Source: Prorocentrum cordatum (lineage: Eukaryota; Sar; Dinophyceae; Prorocentrales; Prorocentraceae). Taken from it: a DNA stretch of 64,000 bases. Under the pieces are notes generated by a model. The model did no database searches. It saw only the letters and a list, made by a program, of their open reading frames with translations, and was not told the origin of the DNA. The stretch lies in the NCBI GenBank assembly GCA_963575745.1, contig CAUYUJ010016693.1:250001-314000 (forward strand). The letters are read 5' to 3'. Below, one piece after another: positions 41,221-52,554 of the stretch (positions are counted from its first letter, which is position 1; the number at the start of each line of letters is the position of its first letter). The position numbers were made by a program, and so were the translations under genes.

Positions 41221-41715
41221 GTACGGCCACTTCGGGCCTGATGTTAGCCCCACCAGGGCAAAATGTAGAGGATGTCTCGAGCGGAGGCCCTCGCCGCCGA
41301 TCGTACTAGTAGAACAACGTAGCCCTATAAAACGCCCCCCGCCAGGCTCCCGGGGCCGTACTACTACGCCAGAGTGGCACTACTGGTAGCCACGCCGGGG
41401 TAAATTTTCCAGGATGTGTCGAGCCGGAGCACCCGCCTCCGCTGGTCGTACTAGTAGAGCAAAGTAGCCCTACTAGCACGCCCCCCGCCAGGTTCCCGGG
41501 GCCGTATAAGCACAACAAAGTAACCCTACTAGAAGCCCCGCCGAAGCAAACTGTCTGCGATATCTCGAGTGGGGGCCCCCTCCGCCTGTCGTACTAGTAG
41601 GACAGAGTAGCTCTACTGGTACTCCCCCCGCCAGAGCCCCGGGGACGTACCAGTACGCCAAATAGCCCTACTAGTAGCCCTGCCGAGGCAAACTGTCGAG
41701 GATGTTTCGAGCGCC
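41221..41715. repeat. Related ~140-bp tandem units with CTAGTAG palindromes
   Basis: AGGATGT(C/G/T)TCGAG recurs near 41268, 41411, 41549 (diverged) and 41699, between GTCGTACTAGTAG and CCCCCCGCCAG landmarks. Confidence 0.8.
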
Positions 41716-41889
41716 GGGGTCCTGCGTTCTTCGGTTCCTGCCTAGATGGGTTCCTGCATTGTTGGAGTTCCGCATTCCTTAGTGAGGGGGTCTCCTACAG
41801 CGACCATTAGCAGGCCATGGCTGTTAACTTCTTGGCCCGCGGAATGAAAACACAAAAAAACGAACTTGACAGACGAACCGCTTTGAAAT

Positions 41890-42125
41890 TTTCAAAATTC
41901 CGCTGAGCACTGATTTTTGCACGGCCTGTTTTGCCATCGGCTGCTTTGCAATATTCAGAATTCCACGAGGCATTGATTTTTGCCAGGCATGTTTTGCCAC
42001 GGGCCGATGTGTCATCGATTCAAACGCGGGGAACCCCAGGCGATGCTCACTGGTACAACGCCCAAAGGGTTTCCGAAACAAACAGCGCACATGTTGGATT
42101 TGGCGCGCGGCGTACGCGAGTGAGA
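41890..42125 (+). repeat. Tandem ~60-bp unit and a dispersed ~110-bp segment (partner at 42.77 kb)
   Basis: TTTTGCACGGCCTGTTTTGCCA and TTTTGCCAGGCATGTTTTGCCA lie about 60 bp apart. The following TTCAAACGCGGGG...CGCACATGTTGG segment reappears diverged at about 42790-42900. Confidence 0.6.
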
Positions 42126-42362
42126 AAGCAGCCGCTTCTCTAGGGCAGCGCGCGCCTTGAGGTGACGCAAGCTTCAACGTGCGAGCGCGTCCACCGCGCA
42201 AGCGCAAACGCTACGAGCGACGGGAAAAACCGTCCGCTGCTCGGCGATGCGCACACCTGTCGCGACATCACTCGGGAACGTCGCAATACCATTTGTTTCC
42301 GTCCAACTTTGAAGACGGCGCTGCGTAACCAAAGCGCGCGCGGGCGCGCCAAAATCGAAGCA

Positions 42363-42380
42363 AACACGCACGCGCACACG

Positions 42381-42422
<42 letters not shown>

Positions 42423-42436
42423 CACACGCACGTGCA
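42363..42436. repeat. (CA)n microsatellite
   Basis: CACACA with CGCACG interruptions. Confidence 0.95.
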
Positions 42437-42517
42437 CGTAGCGAGCCAAACTTTTGAGTCGCGACGGGTACAAGCTAGACCAGGGCGCGGCTAACATAAT
42501 TGACGGCAGCGCAAACA

Positions 42518-42567
<50 letters not shown>
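42518..42567. repeat. (CT)n microsatellite
   Basis: About 24 perfect CT pairs followed by TATATATATATA. Confidence 0.95.
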
Positions 42568-42568
<1 letters not shown>

Positions 42569-42987
42569 ATATATATATACATTATCATCTGTAAATGGAA
42601 ACAAAGAAAACGGATCGCGGTATATTGCCCAGCAGCCAGCCCGGAAACGCACCGGAACGGGCTCCGCGCCCCACGGGTGCCACAAGGAGAATTGTCGAAT
42701 GCCGACGCGCACTTCCGCGCCGCGAAAGGGCCCCCATGCCGCTGGAGCTTCCGCCACCGCCCACCCTTTCCCGTAGTGCAAGGTTTCATCGTCTCAAACG
42801 CGCGGGTCCGCAATCGATGTTGCTTTCTGGAGCGCCAGACGGCTTCCCCGCAATATCCGCGCGCATGTTGGGCTTGGAGCTTAACGTGCGGGACATGAGA
42901 AACGCACTGATTATACAAAGCAGCGCGCGGCCAGGAGAAGCGCGAACTTAACCGCCGCGCAAGCGGGAGGAGCATTGGCCGAAGAAC

Positions 42988-43765
42988 GGCCGTGACCCGG
43001 CCTCCGTCGGCCTCCTCAAAAGGCCCCAGACAAATTCATTTTCAGTTGCGGCACTTATATGTCGACTTCTATATTCTGGAAAATGCTGAATTATCCCGCG
43101 CGCGCGAGCGCCGGTGACCCGGCCTCCGTCGGCCTCCTTAAAGGGCTCCAGAAAAATTTAGAGTTAGTTTCGGGAATAACATGTTGACTTTTAAATTCTG
43201 GACAATGCCGAACTCTCCAGCGCGCGCGAACGCCGGTGACCCGGCCTCCGTCGGCCTCCTTCAGGGGCTCCAGAAAAAATCAGATTTAGTTGCGGGAATA
43301 ACATGTATACTTTTATATTGTAGACAATGCAGAACTCCCCACGCGCGCGCGCGGGTGACCCGGCCTCCGTCGGCCTCCTCAAAGGGCTCCAGAACAGAAC
43401 AAAACAAAAAACATGTTCAAACGCGGCACTTTACATGTCGACTTGTATATTCTGGACAATGCTGAACTATCCCGCGCGCGCGAGCGCCGGTGACCCAGCC
43501 TCCGTCGGCCTCCTGAAAAGGCTCCAGAAAAATTCAGATTTAGTTTCGGGAATAACATGTCGACTTCTATATTCTGGACAATGCAGAATTCTCCAGCGCG
43601 CGCAAGCGCCGGTGACCCGGCCTCCGTCGGCCTCCTTAAAGGGCTCCAGAAAAAATCAGATTTAGTTTCGGGAATAACATGTCGATTTTTATATTGTAGA
43701 CAACGCAGAACTCCCCACGCGCGCGCGCGGGTGACCCGGCCTCCGTTAGCCTCCTTAAACGGCTC
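42988..43765. repeat. 121-bp satellite, seven copies
   Basis: GTGACCCGGCCTCCGTCGGC starts units at about 42990, 43112, 43236, 43355, 43491, 43612 and 43731 (spacings 119-136). Each unit contains GGCTCCAGAAAAA, AACATGTCGACTT, TATTCTGGACAATGCAGAA and a GCGCGCGCG tract. Confidence 0.92.
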
Positions 43766-43769
43766 TTCA

Positions 43770-44125
43770 ACCAGCCAACCTGCCTACCAGCCGGCGCACC
43801 AGCCAACCAACACGCTGGACTTAACCAACCAAACGGCGCACGCGGAGCCTTACGTGTACCAATTTGTAGATAGGCGAGGAATATCGCGCCCCGCGATGCG
43901 CGACGCGCGGTGAACTTCACGCCCCTGCGCCGCCGCCCTGGACAAGGGCGGCTCTCCTGCCCGGGCCGCGACGCGGGAGGCGCAATAATCTTCGCGCCCC
44001 CAGGGGTGAGCAAGTGCAAAGGCCTCGGGCGGCCACGCGTTTCAGAAATATGAAAACCCACGGATGCAAAGCACAAAATGAGTACGCAGGCGTACAGTGA
44101 AGGTCTTGACCAAAGGTGTGACATA
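43770..44125. other. Short non-satellite stretch, nothing recognised
   Basis: CCAACCAG-type units near 43780-43830, then GC-rich DNA. The 162-aa minus frame over it has no domain. Confidence 0.35.
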
Positions 44126-44129
44126 AGGA

Positions 44130-44620
44130 ACTAATGCCCCCACCTCGGCACGCGGATACATGCAGGGGCGACAACGGGGGGGCCCGAGATTGGAGCTGGA
44201 CCATAACGCAGCCACCGTTCAATTATGTCGAGCCAGTGAGCTCCGAACCGCGTGGCCGAAGGAACGGGGGGGGCTCTTGCGAGGAACTGGACCTCAATGC
44301 CCCATACCTTGGCATGCGGATACACGCAGGGGCGACAGCTCCAGCGCGCGCCCCGCAAGGAACGGGGGGGCCTGAGAACGGAGCTGGACCATAACGCAGC
44401 CGCCGTTCAATTATGTCGAGCCAGTGAGCTCCGAACCGCGTGGCCGAAGAAACGGGGGGGGCCCTTGCGAAGAACTTGACCTCAATGCCCCGCGCCCTGG
44501 CGCGCGGAACGGGCGAAAGCTCCAGCGCGCGCCCCGCGAAGAACGGGAAGGCCCCGGAGAGGCGCAGGGCTTATACGCGACCGCCGTCGCACTACGTCGA
44601 GCAGGCGCAAGGAACCGAGC
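44130..44620. repeat. ~191-bp tandem unit, about 2.5 copies
   Basis: GGAGCTGGACCATAACGCAGCC occurs at about 44190 and 44381, followed by CAATTATGTCGAGCC and GAACGGGGGGG. A decayed third copy (TACGCGACCGCCGTCGCACTA) lies near 44573. Confidence 0.85.
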
Positions 44621-44799
44621 CCACCCGTGGAGCCCCGTTCCTTAGACCGTCCGCCCCGATCGACAAAACGAACCCGCGCGTCCAAAATCGCAAGGAACAC
44701 CGGGGGGGCTCGCCGCCAAAAAGGCAGCGGAACGCATGCAAACCTAAGGAACGTCCGAGCCCCTTTTGAAAAGTAAGTGTTCCTTACTCAAGGCGCTCA

Positions 44800-45225
44800 C
44801 TGTGCGCGCCTCCGTCGGCCTCCAGAAAGCTTCACAGAAAAGTTCAATTCAGTTTTTGGATTTACAAGGCGATCTTCTTATTGTGGGCAATCCAGAACTT
44901 CCTACACGCGCCCGCGCCGCGGCGCGCGCGCGTGGTGAGTTCTGTATTGTCCACAATAAGAAGATCGCCCTGTAAATCCAAACATTGAATTTGACTTTTC
45001 TTTGAAGCTGTAAGGAGGCCGAGGGGGGCGCGTAGTTCTGTATGTGGACGCTACAGAATTCACCGCGCGCGCGCGTAGGGAGTTCTGTATTGCCCACAAT
45101 GCTATGCAGAACTGCGCGCCTCCGTCGGCCCCCTTACTACTTCACAGGTAAAAATAAATTCAGTCTTTGGCTTTACAAAACGATCTGCTTATGGGGGGCA
45201 ATCCAAAACTCACCACGCGCGCGCG
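44800..45225. repeat. Three copies of a CTCCGTCGGCCTCC unit, middle one inverted
   Basis: Direct copies at about 44808-44920 and 45117-45225 share GCCTCCGTCGGCC, TTTACAA(G/A)(G/A)CGATCT and the CGCGCGCG end. The copy at about 44938-45030 is the reverse complement (AAGATCGCCCTGTAAATCC, AGGAGGCCGAGG). Confidence 0.85.
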
Positions 45226-45239
45226 CGGGGAAACCAAAT

Positions 45240-45985
45240 GTGAAACTGAATTCTCTGGCCCCAAGGACTCGCCGTACAATGGGCAAATGCGTTGGAAACC
45301 GCAGCGCGCGCCGCAAAGTCGCGCGCGCGCGTTGGACAATGAGCGGGGAACCATATTGCGCAGCTCAAGGTCGCGCGCGCGCGCGCCCTTGCGCTGCGCA
45401 CTGAGGTTTTCTACGCATGTGTCAACGATGTCAGCGTGAAAATCAATAGGGAAAACTCTCAGCAAAATTTAATTCTCTGAATCCAGGAGATGGCCACGCG
45501 ATTAGCAAATGCGTGGAAAACCACAGCGCGCAGCGCAAGGTCGCGCGCGCGCGACCTTGCGCTTCGCACTATGGCTTCCCACGCATGCGAACTCGAAGTC
45601 CAAATCGGGAATGCATCATGTAAGCAATATTTCTCTGGCCCCAACAGATGGCCATGCAGTTGATAATTGCGTGGGAAAGCCAGCGCGCAGCGCAAGGTCG
45701 CGCGCGCGACGTTTCGGTGCGCACAACGGTTTCGTCCCATAAATTTGTGAACGATGTGAACGCGAAAACCAAACGATGCGCAATTTAATACTCGTCGCAA
45801 CAGATGACCATACAAGCGGAAACCATAGTGCGCAGCGCAAAATCGCGCGCGCTGCGCACTTTGGTTCCCGCGCGTTTGTCGTCGGTGTGAACGCCAAAAC
45901 CCTAAGGGAAAACCCGATTTGAAATGTAGTTCTCCGGCCAGACACTTAACAAATGCGCGGCGCCCAATGGTTTTCCACGAACTGT
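45240..45985. repeat. ~157-bp satellite with central CG palindromes
   Basis: CTCTGGCCCCAA-type landmarks near 45254, 45478, 45634 and 45791. Each unit has a CGCAGCGCAAGGTCGCGCG palindrome; at 45533-45562 it is a perfect 30-bp palindrome. Confidence 0.85.
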
Positions 45986-45989
45986 TAAG

Positions 45990-46255
45990 TGCATGGCCAT
46001 CAGCGCGCCATGGCTTTCCTGCGCCGGCTGCCGCGGCTTGCTGTGACCAGCGGGCGACCAATAGTGGGCCATGGGTGCAAACGCGCCCAAAAGGCTAATC
46101 ACGGGAAAAGAATCCACGGGGGGCGGGCCAGGGGCATCGGGGCCTTGTTTTCGTCCCAAAGAAATCGGGGGGGCGGGGGGAGGGGACCTCCTGCGGTTAA
46201 CCCGCGACATTCCCGGCTGCGGGACCCGCCGCGCGCGCAAAATTTCCATCCGGGC
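45990..46255. other. GC-rich spacer, nothing recognised
   Basis: G-runs and C-runs. No domain in the 156-residue plus frame. Confidence 0.35.
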
Positions 46256-46259
46256 CACT

Positions 46260-46910
46260 GCCCGATCTGGCGCAATTGCCGGCCGGGTTCGCTGAATTCC
46301 CAGCCAGGTTACCAACCAAAATCGCCGAATTACCGGCCGGGTGCGCGGAGTTACCAGCCGGGCGCGCGGGAATTAACAGCCGGGCTACCGGCCGGGTGCG
46401 CGGAGTTACAGCCGGGCTGCCGGCCAGGCAAAGGGCCGGCCGTCTGCGGCGTTCTGTAGCGGCGCTGTAGCTCCGCTACAGAATGTGCTGCAAGGCCAAG
46501 CTAAGGGCCGGGCTACCAGCCGGGCTGCCGGCCGGGTTACCGGCCGGGCTGGGAGTTAACAGCCGGGCTACCAGCCGGGTTACCAGCCGGGTTGCCAGCC
46601 GGGCTGGGGCTAACAGCCGGGCTACCAGCCGGGCTACCGGCCGGGTTACCGGCCGGGCTGGGAGTTAACAGCCGGGTTACCAGCCGGGTTACCAGCCGGG
46701 TTACCAGCCGGGCTGGGGCTAACAGCCGGGTTACCGGCCGGGCGCGCAGTTAACAGCCAGGCTACCAGCCGGGTTACCGGCCGGGCCGGGTCACCGGCCG
46801 GGTTCGTCGAATTACCGGCAGGGTTACCGGCCGGGTTCGTGGAGTTACAGGCAGGGTTGCCCGCCGCGTTCGCGGACTTACTGGCCGGGCTACCGGCCGG
46901 TCACCAGCCG
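46260..46910. repeat. 12-bp ACCGGCCGGGTT minisatellite with 112-bp higher-order unit
   Basis: Units ACCAGCCGGGTT, ACCGGCCGGGCT and similar run throughout. GGGAGTTAACAG recurs at about 46550 and 46662 and GGGGCTAACAG at about 46605 and 46717, so blocks repeat every 112 bp. CCGGCCGG is self-complementary. Confidence 0.9.
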
Positions 46911-46914
46911 AGCT

Positions 46915-47205
46915 ACTGGGTGGGCGAGGGGCCAGCCCGCTGGGTACCGGTCAGGGTGGGCAGGGCTGCTTGCCGGGCCAGGCCCCAGGCCGTGGGCGAC
47001 CGGGCTGCGCTGAACACGGGCCGCACATGGCCTCGGCCCTTTCCCCTCGCGCATAATATGGTGTCCCGCCCTAACGCGCGGCGGCATTGCCCCTTGCAAC
47101 CGTATGTTCGCCTACCTACGTAGTGGCCCATGGCCACAGTGCGTGTGGCTGCATTTCCGCGCTCGCATATTGCGTTTATTTCCCACGCAGAAAGGCCCGC
47201 GGCCG
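46915..47205. other. GC-rich junction sequence, no gene
   Basis: Transition from the 12-bp array to the 160-bp satellite. Nothing recognised. Confidence 0.4.
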
Positions 47206-47209
47206 CCGC

Positions 47210-50200
47210 GCGCCGAATGCACAGCTCGCGCCCGCGCGCGCGCGTAGTACGCTGAGCCACTTGGCCGACGTGCTACAACCCCATGTTAACTTGGAAATCC
47301 ATTCGGCCACCGCTGAAGGGGCCGCTTGAGTTCCCAGGCAAACATAACGGCCCGTCTATTGTGGGCACAACAGAATTCACAGCTCGCGCCCGCGCGCGCG
47401 TGGGCGCGTTGCGCGCTCAGCCACATGGTCGACATGCTCCAACCACATGTTAACTTGGAGATGCAGTCGGTCACCTCTCAGGGCCACCTTCGTTCACAGG
47501 CCAACACGGCGGCCCTTCTTTTGTGGGTAACCCAAGATTCACGACTCGCGCTCGCGCGGTCGCGGGCGCGCGCGCGCGCGTGGCGCTTTGTAAATCGAGC
47601 CACGTAACCGACACGCTACAAACTCATGCTAACTTCGAAATCCAATCGGTCACCGCTAAGGGACCATTTGAGTTTCCTGGCCACAACATGGCGGCCCTTT
47701 CTAATGTGGGTAGTCCAGAAGTCACATCTCGCGCGCGCGGGCGCGTTGTACGCTAAGCCACGTGACGGACATGCTACAAGCCCATGTTAACTCGGAATGC
47801 AATCAGTCACCGTTAATTGGCCAATTAGATTTTCGATGTCAACATGGTGGCCGTTGTACGGTGGAAAAAATACAGAGTTCACAGCTAGCGCGCGCGTGGG
47901 CGACGTGTACGCTGAGCCACCTGGCCGATACGCGACAACCCCCATGTTAACTCGGAAGTTCAATCGGTTACTGCGGAGGGGCCACTTGAGCTTCCATGCC
48001 AACATAAAGGGCCCGATATTGCGGGTAGTACGGCTTTCAGAGCTCGCACGCGCCGGGGGGGGGGGCGCGCGCGCGGGCGCTATGTGCGTTCAGCCACATG
48101 CTACAAGCCCATGTGAACTCGGAATTCCAATCGGTCACCGCTCAGGGGCCACATGAGTTTCCAGGAGACAGCGGCCCGTCTATTGTGGGTAGTGCAGGAT
48201 GCACAGCCCGCGCGGGCGCGTGCGCGCGTTGTGCGCTGAGCCACTTGGCCGACATGCAACAACCCCATGTTAACTTGGAAATCCACTCGGCCACCGCCGC
48301 GGGGCCGCTTGAATTGCCAGGCCAGCACGGCGGTCCTCTGTCGTGGACGATACAGAGTTCACAGCTCGCGCCCGCGCGCGCGGGCGCTTTGTACGCTGAG
48401 CTACTTGGCCAACATGGCACAACCACATGCTAACTAGCATATTCAATCTTCTACCGCAACGGGCAACTTTTAGTTTCCAAGCAAACGTAGCGGCCCTTCT
48501 GGTGTGGATAGTTCGTAAGTCACTGCTCGCGCGCGCGCGTGGGCGTCCTTTACGCTGAGCCACTTGTGCGACATGCTACAACCCCATGTTAAATTGAAAA
48601 TCCAGTCGGCCATCGCTAGAGAGCCACTTGCGTTTCCAAGCCAATACGGCAGCCCTTCTGTTGTGAGCGATGCAGAGGTCACAACTCGCGCCCGCGCGTG
48701 CGCGCGGGTGCGTTGTACGCTGAGCAACTTGGCCGACATGCGGCAACCCTAGGTAAACTGGGAAAACCAATCGGCCACCGCTAAGGGGCCACTATGGATT
48801 CCAGACCAACATGACGGCCACTCTATTGCGTGCAATAAAGAATTTACAGCTTAATCGGCACGCTGCGAACTCATGGTTACTCGGAAATCGAATCAGCCAA
48901 CGATAGGATTGCACTTCAGTTTCCAGGCAATCGTGGCGGCCCTTTTATTATGGATAACCAAGTGATCCAGAAGTCGCAACTCGCGCGCGCGCGGGTGGGT
49001 GCGTTGAGCGCTGGACCACTTGGCCAACGTGCCACAAACCAGTGCTAACCTGGAAATCAATCCGGGGTTCCAAGCCAACGCGGCGGCCCTTCTACTTTGG
49101 ATCAGGGTTCGCAGCTCGCGCCCGCGCGCGCGGGCGCGTTGCGCGCTGAGCCACTTGGCTGACATGCTGGAAGCCACCGCAAAGGGGCTACTTGAGTGTG
49201 CAGGCCAACATGGCGGCCCTTCTACTGCGGGTAATACGAAAATTCACAACTCGCGCGCGCGCGGGCGCGCGCGAGGCGCCTTGCACGCTGGGCAACTTGG
49301 CCGACATGCTACAAACCCATGTTTAACATGGAAAATACCATCGGCCACCGCTAAGGTGCCACTTGAGTTCTCAGGCCAACGTGGCGGCATTTGCATTGCG
49401 GAGAATACAGGGTTCACAGCTCGCGCCTGCGCGCACAGGCGCGGGCGCTCTGTGCGCTGCACAACTTAACCGGCATGCTACGACCTTTTGTTAACTTGGA
49501 AGTCCGTCGGTTACTGCTGAGGGGCCACTTAAGTTTCTAAGCAAACATGGCGGCCATTCTATTGTTGGTGATACAGAATTCAACGCTCGCGCGCGCGAGC
49601 GCAAGCGGGCGCGCGCGCGCGTGGGCCCGTTGTACGCTGAACCATTTAACCAAAACGCTACAAACTCGAGCTATCTCGGATATTCAATCGGTCACCGCTA
49701 ATGGGCCGCTTGATTTCCAAGGCCAGCATGGCGGCCCTGCTATTGCGGGTAGAACTCACAGCTCGCGCGCGCGCGTGGGCGCGCTGTGCGCTGAGACACT
49801 TGGCCGACGCTCTAGAAGCCCATGTTAAATTGGAAAAAGAAATCGGCCACCACTAAGGGGCTGCTTGAACTCCGAAGCCACCATGGCGGCCCTTCTGTTC
49901 TGGATAACGCAGAGCGGCGGCTCGCTCCCGCGCGCGCGGGCGACTTGTGCGCTGAGCCACTTGGCCGACATGCTACATCCCCATGTCAATTTGACAATCC
50001 AGCCGGTCACCGCTGGGGGGCCACTTTAGTTCCCAGGACAGCACGACTGCCCTTCTTTGGTGGATAACACAGAATTCACAGCTCGCGCCCGCGCGCGCGC
50101 GTGGGCGCGTTGCGCGCTGAGCCACTTCACCGACGCGCTACAAACCCATGGTGAATCGGAAATCCAATCGGTCTCCGCTAGGGGACCACTTGAGCGCCCA

Positions 50201-50410
50201 TGCCAACATTGCGGCACTTCTATTATAAATGATACAGAATTCACAGCTCGCGCCGGCGCGCGCGCGGGCGCGTTGCGCGCTGAGCCACTTGGCTGGCGCG
50301 CTGCAGCCCCGCGCTACCTGGAACACCCATTCGGTCACCGCCCAAGAACCCCTTCGTTTCCAGGCCCCTTCGTTGCCAGACCGCTGAGAACAATGCAGAA
50401 ATCACACCTC
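47210..50410. repeat. ~160-bp satellite, about 20 copies
   Basis: The CCACTTGGCCGACATGCTAC landmark or variants occur about every 160 bp from 47265 to 50293 (for example 47430, 47603, 47766, 47925, 48094, 48249, 48408, 48569, 48733, 48860, 49024, 49158, 49301, 49471, 49650, 49803, 49966, 50130). Each unit then has CCATGTTAACTTGG, TCGGTCACCGCTAAGGGGCC, GGCCAACATGGCGGCCCTTC, GGTAATACAGAATTCACAGC and a CGCGCGCGCG tract. Copies differ in CG tract length and by many substitutions. Short frames recur but carry no protein signal. Confidence 0.93.
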
Positions 50411-50437
50411 GCGCGCACGCGCGCGTGCGCGTTGTAC

Positions 50438-50600
50438 GCTCGTCCTCCTCCTCCTCCTCCTCCTCCTCCTCCTCCTCCTCCTTTCCTCCTCCTCCTCTTC
50501 CTCGCCCAATCCTCCTCCTCTTTCTCCTCCTTTCCTCCTCCTCCTCCTCCTCATCCCCCTCCTCCTTCTCCTCCCCCTCCTCTTCCTCCTCCTCCCCCCC
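50438..50600. repeat. (CTC)n microsatellite
   Basis: CTC triplets with TTTC interruptions, directly after the satellite. Confidence 0.9.
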
Positions 50601-50769
50601 AAAGCTTGCGCAGTCAATGTCATCATACTTCTGCTCGCCCCTTTCCTGCTTCTCCCGTCGCTCCCCCCTTCTTCCTTTTAGTCCTCGTCCTCCTCGTGTT
50701 CCCCCCCCCCGCCTCCCCCTCCCCCGCCTCCTCATCATTCTTCTGCGCCCTGCCTGTTTCGGCAAGGGC

Positions 50770-50938
50770 CGCGAATGTGCATTCGCGCCCGGGCGTGCCC
50801 AGGCTGACCCACGAAATTCAGTTTGACGGCTTCCCCATCAATTTCTCTTCGTTACACGGAATGTTCCCGCACTTCCCAGATCAAGACATTTCGCCTGGGT
50901 ACTATTGCTGGGTGGACCGTGATGGATACGAACAGTAA
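50770..50938 (+). other. Coding-like segment at the end of a plus-strand frame
   Basis: The last ~55 residues of a frame entering from the CTC tract read RLTHEIQFDGFPINFSSLHG and FPDQDISPGYYCWVDRDGYE before a stop. Aromatic-rich, balanced and non-repetitive, it resembles a real C-terminus. Possibly the last exon of a gene; the upstream part is simple repeat. Family unknown. Confidence 0.3.
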
Positions 50939-50939
50939 C

Positions 50940-51350
50940 GAAACCAACTACGCGATCAACCGCGAATGAAACTACACACGGAACTCCCCACAAACATGTT
51001 TCGCACGTGGCGTTCATCGTGCAACAGCACTTCCAGAAGGGCGAAAGAGGCGAAGCCTTCCCACAATAAAATCACGATTTCTGAATTCAAGCACACACAG
51101 TCCTTCAGGGCAAAAACAACAACAAACAATAATTCTGGATTTTCCAAACCATGCCTTCGGACAAAAACGTAATTTTAAATATTACATTTTAGTTGTGCCC
51201 CCCGGCCTGGCTGTTAGCGTTTTTGGGTGGCCCCCCCTTCCTGTAGACGGCCCCCTCACTAACGCATTCCTAATTCCATAGGTTTCCGCGTTTTCGGGGG
51301 TCCTAGGTTCCAGGGTTCTTCAGGTCCTGAGCACTTGGATGTCTGGCTTC
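50940..51350. other. AT-richer unique stretch, no gene recognised
   Basis: Follows the stop above and could be a 3' untranslated region. AATAATTC and AATTTTAAATATTACATTTT occur near 51130-51190. Confidence 0.3.
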
Positions 51351-51354
51351 GGTC

Positions 51355-51545
51355 AAACAAGCTCCCCAGACGGTCCAAGAGGACTTTAAGAGAGCCCCAA
51401 AGCGGCCGCGACAGGCTGCCAAGGCAGCCTCCGAAGAGGCCAGACGGCGCAATTGCGCCCGCAAAGGGGTCAAGACCCGCCCCCCTGGCCCGAAGGCCCC
51501 AAAGAGGCCCCAAAGAGGACAGAAGACGCTCCATGGAGGCCTCCA
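51355..51545 (+). repeat. GGCCCCAAAGAGG-family array
   Basis: Units such as GAGGCCCCAAAGAGG and GACGGTCCAAGAGG, as at 13.76 kb. Confidence 0.7.
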
Positions 51546-51739
51546 GGTGGCCCCAGCATGCAAGGGAAGGATCCTGCTTCAGAGTTGTTGCTGCCCTCCG
51601 CGGAAATGCACCAGCATGGGAGACAGATATTCCGTCGCCAGTGAGGATGAACGACCGACCAACTCCAGATTTGGCGCGGCGGTCGGAGCGTGTCATCGAA
51701 TGTCAACGAGTTCCATGGGAGATGGGCGCACGAGCAGGG

Positions 51740-52390
51740 ATACCTAGACGTACTAGTGCGACTGCGGCGTGCAAGGGCAGGCGTACGAGTACGGCTACGT
51801 AGGCCTGCTTGTACGACGGCGGAGTGCAGGGACAGGCCCGCGGTCGTACTAGCAGGACGAGATAGGTCTACTAGTACGACAGCGGGGTGCAGGGGCGTGC
51901 GTACCAGTACTGCTACTTCGTCCTACTAGTACGGCGGCGGCGTGCGGGCTTGGGCGTACGAGTACGGCTACCTACGGCTACTGGTACGACTGCGAAGTGC
52001 ACGGCCGAGCCTACTAATACGACTACTTCCTCCTACCAGTACGACTGGGGCGATCGTATTAGTAGGAAGAAATCGGCCTACTAGTACGACAGCGGAGTGC
52101 AGGGGTGTGCGTACTAGTACGGCTACTTCGTCCTACCAATACGGCGGCGGTGTGCGGGGTCCGGCTTACGAGTACGGCTACGTACGGCTACTAGTACGCG
52201 ACTGCGACGTACACGGCCGAGCGCACTAGTAGACCTACGTCGTTCTACGAATACGCCCCGCGGTCGTACTAGGAGGACAAAGTAGGGCTACTAGTACGAC
52301 CACGGCCGAGCGAACTAGTGGGCCTACGTCGTTTTACTAGTACGCCCCGCGACCGTACTAGTAGAACGAATTAGGCTACGAGTACGACGA
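51740..52390. repeat. TACTAGTA palindrome array, second locus
   Basis: CTACTAGTACGAC, GTACTAGTACGGC and GTAGGCCTAC-like palindromes between GCGG(C/A)GTGCAGGG landmarks. Same vocabulary as 40.28-41.22 kb but different spacers. Confidence 0.85.
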
Positions 52391-52437
52391 CCGGGCAGAG
52401 CAAGGCCGTTCTGTCACCACCACAGGAAGTGGGTGGG

Positions 52438-52545
52438 GGTCCTCCTCTTCCTCTTTCTCCTCTTTCTCATCCTCCTCCTCCTCCTCCTCCTCCTGCTCCT
52501 CCTCCTCCTCCTCCTCCTCTTCCTCCCCCCCGCTCCTCCTCCCCC
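52438..52545. repeat. (CTC)n microsatellite
   Basis: CTC/TCC triplets. Confidence 0.9.
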
Positions 52546-52554
52546 CTATGTCAA

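Noticed and set aside
47210-50410. Possible CRISPR-like array (regular ~160-bp spacing)
   Set aside because: Whole monomers are related to each other, with no constant-repeat/variable-spacer division and no cas genes. It is an ordinary satellite.
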